A stretch of DNA of 10,738 nt from Pavlovales sp. CCMP2436 (Eukaryota > Haptophyta > Pavlovophyceae > Pavlovales): assembly GCA_026770615.1 (NCBI GenBank), contig MU631935.1:59872-70609 (forward strand), written 5' to 3'. The notes beneath the pieces were generated by a model, which was not told the DNA's origin, made no database searches, and worked only from the letters and a program-made list of their open reading frames with translations. Positions within the stretch are counted from its first letter, which is position 1. Each line of letters starts with the position of its first letter. This document shows positions 6,258 to 10,738 of the stretch, piece by piece. The position numbers and the translations under genes were made by a program.

Positions 6258-6751
6258 TAGAGGGGGTCGCGGACAATGAGCGAAAGGCGAATTTGAAGTT
6301 GAGACTCAGTTTCTTAGCTGTTTCTCAAGATCGACGGAGCAGCAGGCTCACTTTCTTTAGGTCGCCTTTGGCGGAACCCTAATACTTTAAAAACTGATTT
6401 TTTTTAAGTGGTTGTAAACAACATAAGTGACGGTTACGCCCATTAGCTCTGTGTCGAGCTCGTGCGCAACTCTGCAACTCTGCGGGCCGGACGTCAAGGA
6501 GCTCGTCGCGTGCACGCGTCGTGCGTCGCGCGCTATGACGCACGTCGAGGAGCGAACTGTGTGAATGAGCTCCCGGGAAGTTTTTTTTTCTTGGGCTCGG
6601 GGGGGGGGACCTCCCGGAACCCCCACCCCATATTTTCTTAGCCACTTAAGAAACTGGCGTTCGGGCAGTTTCGGTTTCTCCGGCAAAAAAAAAACCGAGG
6701 CTCAATTTCTTACTTAATGTTACGGTTTCTTATTGCCCGCAACCCCCTGTA
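6258..6751. mobile_element. TA-flanked inverted-repeat element, copy 2 (490 bp)
   Basis: The element is 6260-6749, with TA at 6258-6259 and 6750-6751. The 23-bp ends (6260-6282 and 6727-6749) match at 17 of 23 positions when inverted. The right end inverted matches the ends of copy 1 (2117-2283) at all but about two positions. The subterminal blocks are also shared: CGAGGCTCAATTTCTT at 6696-6711 matches copy 1 at 2151-2166 with one mismatch, and the left flank GTTGAG.CT...TTTCTTAGC matches the inverted right side of copy 1. Copy 2 therefore lies in the opposite orientation. It has about 320 bp of extra interior with homopolymer runs (T9 near 6580, G10 at 6599-6608, A10 near 6686-6695). No transposase domain is seen. 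Confidence 0.82.
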
Positions 6752-7110
6752 ATAAGCAGGAAATAAAAACTGGCGGAACTAAATGGCGGACGGGGGGAAC
6801 TGGGAGAGGGGTGATGAGGTGATAGGGTGAGGGTGAGAGTGCGTTGCAGATGGGAACAACGGGAGCGGCAGCCACAGCAGCTCGAGCGGCGAATACTTCC
6901 TTAGTAACTAGTTAGTGCTGAACTGAGTTCGGCTAGACCCCTGAGCCTATTAAAAAGGATAATTATCCTATTTAATAGGCTGCGTTCGGCACGCTATAGC
7001 CGACGCACCGCGCGCCGGACACCCAGGGTCACCGCTTATTGCCGCGGACGCCACGACATGGGGATAGCCTGGAATCAATCAGATTAACGATGCGACCTCC
7101 CGTTGGCCAA
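6752..7110. other. Intergenic stretch with G-runs and a palindrome
   Basis: No gene recognised. At 6792-6833 five G-runs of three or more occur (loops of about 4, 3, 13 and 3), a weak G-quadruplex candidate on the plus strand. A 38-bp palindrome lies at 6944-6981 (separate entry), followed at once by a second inverted repeat (TGCGT.TCGGC / GCCGACGCA). Confidence 0.45.
6944..6981. repeat. 38-bp near-perfect AT-rich palindrome
   Basis: Two 19-base halves with no spacer, centred on GGATAATTATCC and bounded by AGCC/GGCT; 18 of 19 base pairs match. It could extrude as a cruciform or be a very small palindromic element. It resembles a terminator-like hairpin only superficially, since this is eukaryotic DNA and it is not followed by a gene-end context. 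Confidence 0.85.
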
Positions 7111-7338
7111 TTATGACTTGGTAAATTCACTGCAGCAAATTTTCGAAAACTTTAGCATGACAGACACTCCAGCATCAGCATCAGTGCCACGCCCACGCAG
7201 AAGCGTAAAAAGCTCGCCCATGTTGCCCTCAGATAGCTCGCCCTCCTGCAGCAGGCCCTCCAAGCGCGTCTGGTTGAGCGCAGAGCGCCCACTGACTCGT
7301 GCCAATTGGTACCTCCTGAAATTTGCCTTCTTAGTCAT
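7111..7338 (-). pseudogene. Short coding-like fragment, unknown family
   Basis: A minus-strand frame of 75 codons. Its middle (SALNQTRLEGLLQEGELSEG, NMGELFTLLRGRGTDADAG) reads as a regular helical protein with good codon choice; both ends turn into AT-rich sequence unlike coding DNA. A possible acceptor (AAATTTCAG|G) lies near the upstream end and a possible donor (GGA|GTGTCT) near the downstream end. It may be one exon or a gene fragment stranded among repeats. The overlapping plus-strand frame is Ser/Pro-rich and less convincing. No domain recognised. Confidence 0.3.
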
Positions 7339-7608
7339 TAGGAATTTTTTGGAATTTGTTTTACTTAAAAATCTGCATCTTAGTAATATTTTTTTTTTTT
7401 TTTTTAATGTTAGGTTCTGATGGGCCGCTGGGCTTTTTCTTCGCCTAGCAGCTAGCTTGAGACACTAACTTTCCCTCAAGGATCATCAGCTCCGAAGAAG
7501 GAACTGGAGACAAATGGCGACAGCAGTGTGTAGTCGACCTTCTGCATCATGAATAGGATCGATTAGAATCCGTCTCAGGGGTCTAGAGTTAGTTCGTTCG
7601 TTATTTAA
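7339..7608. other. Intergenic stretch, AT-rich, with poly(T)
   Basis: Contains an uninterrupted T-run at about 7389-7405 and no coding-like frame. Under 300 bases, listed to close the gap between the 7111-7338 fragment and the second foldback element. Confidence 0.5.
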
Positions 7609-8212
7609 TACGACCCATCAACACACCCGCAAACACCCTAGGCGTTGAGGGAGCTTTCATAACATCTGCAGTGGGAGGGGGCGCTCAGCCCCCCTGAGCA
7701 GCAATCAGCCTTGATGAAGATGGCTACACTGTGTGTGTGCTCGACTGGTAGCCACACGATGACGCAGCCCACGATGCGCCGCCTGTCATTGAGTAATATG
7801 GGAGAGATGCGAGACCCCCGTTTGATGCAACTGAATGCGATCCCCAAGATTCGCGAGCAGGCTTCTAGAGCCGAAGTAAATATAATAAGTTCCGCTGAAT
7901 AGCTTTTATTAGTTAGTCGCTCTGCAGCCTGCTCGCGGGACTTGGGCCTGAGGATCGCATTCAGGCGGCGCATCAAACAAGGGTTGCATCTCTCCCATAT
8001 CACTCACTGACAGGCGGCGCATCGCGGACCGCGTCGCCATGTGGTTACCAGTCGAGCAGACGAGCACACACACAGTGTAGCCATAACTCAATTCATCAAC
8101 CGACAAGGCTGATTGCTGCTCAGGGGGGCTGAGCGCCCCCTCCCACTGCAGATATCGTGAAAGCCAGGCTCACCAACGCCTAGGGCGTTTGCGGGTGTGT
8201 TGAAGGGTCATA
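7609..8212. mobile_element. Second foldback element, 604 bp, unrelated to the first
   Basis: The left arm 7609-7862 and right arm 7927-8212 are inverted copies, separated by only 64 bp (7863-7926). The termini read TA(C/T)GACCC(A/T)TCAACACACC. A stretch containing CAGTGGGAGGGGGCGCTCAG and the following bases is identical in both arms and itself folds (GGGGGC-GCTCA-GCCCCC). Long, high-identity arms with a short spacer are typical of foldback or Mutator-like non-autonomous elements; the superfamily is inference. A target duplication could not be identified. The open frames across it merely read the two arms. It ends 75 bp downstream of the FtsH stop codon. Confidence 0.88.
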
Positions 8213-8287
8213 CTAGCTAACTGACTAGTTACGAAGTACAAATGACACAGCCAAGTTTATCTCTGGTCACTGGTGATGATGTGGCGC

Positions 8288-9350
8288 TCAATGGGAGTCC
8301 GCCTTGATCGGCGCGGCGGCGTACTCTCTTACGAGCTGCATCAGCTCGTCGTTGCCGACCGTCTCGCGCTCGACGAGAAGGTCGGTGAGACGGTCGAGCA
8401 GGGCGCGGTTGTCAGTGAGCGTCTTCTTGCATGACTCATAGGCGTTGCGCACGATCGCCTCGACCGCCATGTCTATCCGCTCCTGCGTGGCCTCGGAGGC
8501 CATCTTGGGCGAGTTGAAGCCGGAGCCCATGGGCGACTCCCAGGCCGTCGAGCCAAGCGCCTCGGTGGCGAAGCCCCACTGCGTAACCATGCGGCGCGCG
8601 ACGTCGGCGACGCGCTGCAGGTCAGAGGAGGCGCCCGTGGTCACTTCCTCCGCGCCGTACGCCAGCTCCTCCGCCACGCGCCCGCCGAGCGCAACTTGCA
8701 GCTGCGCCTCGAGGTACTTGCGCGAGTAGAGGCCAGAGTCCTGCCGCTCGTCCGAAGGGACGAACAGGGTGAAGCCGCCGGCGCCGCCCGAGCGCGGCAC
8801 GATCGTGACCTTGCCCACCGCGTCAAAGTTGGGCGTGAGCGCGCCCAGGATGGCGTGGCCGGCCTCGTGGTAGGCAACGAGGCGCTTGCGCGCGTCGGAG
8901 GTCATGCCCGTGCGCTTCTCGAGGCCGACGGTCAGCCTGTCGAGTGCGTACTCAATCTCGGGCATGCCCAGCTCCGTCTTGTCGCGGCGCGCGGTGACGA
9001 TGGCCGCCTCGTTGAGCAGGTTTGCGAGCGAGGCGCCGGAGAACCCAGTCGTGCGCGCGGCGACCAGCTCGAGGTCAACGTCCGCGCCGAGCGGCTTGTC
9101 GCGCGCGTGCACGCCAAGGATCGCACGCCGGCCATCGCGGTCGGGCAGCTCGACGGGCACGCGGCGGTCGAAGCGGCCGGGGCGGAGGAGGGCCGCGTCG
9201 AGCACGTCTGCGCGGTTGGTGGCGGCGATCACCACGACTCCCGCCGCCTTTTCAAAACCGTCCATCTCGGTCAGGATCTGGTTGAGCGTCTGCTCGCGCT
9301 CGTCGTTGCCGCCGCCCGAGGTGCCGCCGCCGCCGCGGCTCTTCCCGATC

Positions 9351-9382
<32 letters not shown>

Positions 9383-10351
9383 CGAGTTATCCTTGGCCTG
9401 CTTGAAGAGGTCGCGGATGCGCGACGCTCCGACGCCCACAAACATCTCGACGAATTCGGAGCCGGATGCCGAGATGAAGCCGACGCCGGCCTCGCCCGCC
9501 ACCGCGCGGGCCAAGAGCGTCTTGCCGGTGCCAGGGGGGCCCTCGAGGAGCACGCCGCGCGGTGCGCGGGCGCCGACGGCGGCGAACTTGCCGGGCGTCT
9601 TGAGGAAATCGACGACCTCACGCAGCTCGAGCTTGGAGCCGTCGCAGCCAGCCACGTCGGCGAATGTGACGCCCGTGTTCGGCTCGAGCTGCACCGTGCT
9701 CTTGGACTTGCCCAGCTGCTGCATCATGCCGAGCGGGCCACCCATGCCGCCGCCACCTGCGCCGCCGCCGGGGCGGAAGCCGACGAGCTGCGCGAGCAGG
9801 AGGAGCGGGAACGCGAGGTTGAGCAGGACGCCGAACGCCTGCCCCAGGAAGTTCTGCGTCTGCGCGGGTGCGACCGCGAACGGCACGTCGTTGGACTCCA
9901 GGAGCGAGACGAGCTCCGGCTGCGCGGTGGGGAAGATGGCGACGCGCTGCGCGAGGTCGGCCTTCGTGCGCACGACCACCTCGCGGTCGGTGGGCAGGAA
10001 GAAAACCTCAGAGACCTCCTTGGCCTTGATCTCCTTGATCAATGCCGAGTAGGTGATGACCGGGACCAGAGGCGGCGGCGGGACGACCGCATTGAACACG
10101 ATGGAGCCCAGGATGCCGAGCGTGACGATGACCGAGACGACGCGCGACACGTCGAGCGCGGGGCCGTTCTTCTTCGGCTCGTCGCTGTCCTTCATGACGA
10201 TCGCGCGCCGGCCGAGCGCGGATGCTGACGCGGCGGAGAGCGGGTGCCGAGCGGCGGCGGCGGGCGTGAAGAGAATCGACGGGGCGCGGGCCACGAAGGC
10301 GGAGGAGTAGCCTTGGCTGAGGAGCACGGCGCCGACGAGGAGCGAGAGCAT
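8288..10351 (-). CDS. ftsH: Plastid-targeted FtsH ATP-dependent zinc metalloprotease
   Basis: 687 residues, intact and intronless. Residues 1-18 form a signal peptide, with Phe19 straight after the predicted cut (SSA|FVARAP), the ASAFAP-type mark of import into red-lineage secondary plastids; a Ser/Ala/Arg-rich transit region follows to about 55. Transmembrane helices lie at about 70-90 and 168-192, flanking the small FtsH lumenal domain. After a Gly-rich linker (195-206) comes the AAA+ module: Walker A GPPGTGKT 271-278, pore motif FVGVGA 304-309, Walker B IIFIDE 326-331, and second region of homology with NR 379-380 and GRFDRR 392-397. The M41 protease has HEAGH 495-499 and a third zinc ligand Asp577 (TTGASSDLQ). 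All catalytic residues are present. By family knowledge it forms membrane hexamers that degrade damaged thylakoid proteins such as photosystem II D1. No neighbour is functionally linked. The ATG at 10349-10351 is chosen because it starts the signal peptide. Confidence 0.97.
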
Positions 10352-10738
10352 GGCCAGCAGCGCGCGGACCGGTGCTAGCTTCGAGCTGGGGAGAGAGCCT
10401 TGGCCTCTTGGATCGCAGTTTCGGGCAGCTTCGCGCAGATTTTCGGCGCGTTTTTAAACTGCACCTGTTCGCCAGCTGCCGATTTTTGATGCGTGTGTAA
10501 ATATCTAGAAATACGTCCGTCCCCTGACAGGTCTCCACCGGGCCCAAGCGTTGAGAAACGCTCGGGTCAAGGGACCTTTGCAGAGCACACGGATACCGTC
10601 CCCACCGCTGAGGCTGATCAGACACACGACAATCGACGACACTCGATTTGCGCGCTGATCGACCTCTGCTGCATCTCGCTCGTCTCGAAATGCGGCTTGC
10701 CTGCCCACGCGCCGCACCTGTAGCGCAGTAAAGCAGAC
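10352..10738 (-). promoter_or_regulatory. FtsH upstream region (5' UTR and probable promoter)
   Basis: 387 bp upstream of the FtsH ATG to the window edge. An AT-rich box reading AGTTTAAAAA on the minus strand (10451-10460) lies about 100 bp before the ATG and could be TATA-like, but no transcription start can be shown. A stem-loop sits at 10519-10575. Short open frames in both directions lack domain features. I see no second gene here, though a divergent one could begin beyond the window. Confidence 0.35.
10519..10575. repeat. Two-level stem-loop with GAGA loop upstream of FtsH
   Basis: The outer stem pairs GTCCCCTGAC (10519-10528) with GTCAAGGGAC (10566-10575), 9 of 10 pairs. The inner stem is AGCGTT (10547-10552), loop GAGA, AACGCT (10557-10562), six perfect pairs. 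On the plus strand the loop is a GNRA-type tetraloop. It could be a cruciform, part of an unrecognised structured RNA, or the trace of a tiny inverted-repeat element. No known RNA family is recognised. Confidence 0.55.

Noticed and set aside
7016..7060. Possible third copy of the TA-flanked family, from the phrase GCTTATTGCCGCGG
   Set aside because: Only about a dozen bases resemble the terminus, there is no TA at the expected place and no inverted partner.
7103..7420. 105-codon plus-strand frame overlapping the minus-strand fragment
   Set aside because: It ends in AT-rich, Phe-rich sequence over the poly(T) tract, and its Ser/Pro-rich first half is the complement of the better-looking minus frame.
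7638..8106. Open frames within the second foldback element (121 and 65 codons)
   Set aside because: They read through the inverted arms; their similarity to each other is that of the arms. No domain.
8696..10228. Long plus-strand open frames antisense to FtsH (up to 510 codons)
   Set aside because: They are shadows of the GC-rich FtsH coding sequence. Their Arg/Glu/Ala-rich composition has no domain, whereas the minus strand has every FtsH motif.
1..10738. tRNA, rRNA or CRISPR features
   Set aside because: No cloverleaf with A/B boxes, no rRNA core sequence and no regularly spaced direct repeats were found by reading both strands.

Overview
The window looks like nuclear DNA from a eukaryotic alga with a secondary, red-lineage plastid (haptophyte or ochrophyte type; a haptophyte is my best guess). 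Three things point there. The FtsH protease gene begins with a secretory signal peptide followed at once by an ASAFAP-like cleavage site (A18/F19) and a transit-peptide-like stretch. One gene has short GT-AG spliceosomal introns. The coding stretches are very GC-rich and use mainly G/C-ending codons, while the gaps are more AT-rich and full of transposable-element debris. No bacterial operon, CRISPR, rRNA or tRNA gene was seen.

Layout. Positions 562-1941 (minus) hold three exons of a hAT-transposase-derived protein, with its 5' end missing. About 11 bp upstream of its first visible exon begins a decayed, 5'-truncated Ty1/copia pol relic on the plus strand (1953-3452), interrupted by two small nested insertions whose exact removal restores the frame. 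After a repeat-rich gap comes a 1.03-kb long-inverted-repeat (foldback) element (4150-5179) carrying a 117-codon coiled-coil ORF. A weakly supported multi-exon minus-strand gene candidate lies at 5413-6115. A 490-bp TA-flanked element (6260-6749) belongs to the same family as the small element inside the copia relic. Next are an AT-rich palindrome, a short coding-like fragment (7111-7338) and a second, unrelated 604-bp foldback element (7609-8212). The last quarter is an intact, intronless, plastid-targeted FtsH gene (8288-10351, minus) with a 387-bp upstream region that contains a strong stem-loop.

Reading of the whole. Only FtsH is clearly a cellular housekeeping gene; it should act in thylakoid protein quality control. 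The hAT-like ORF is open across about 390 codons, although the neighbouring copia relic carries nonsense and frameshift lesions, so it is either young or under selection. The rest is a layered record of at least five element insertions from at least four families. No complete new biological system is evident. The items most worth following are the nested-insertion chronology, the shared TA-flanked family, the ORF carried by the foldback element and the modular hAT-derived gene.
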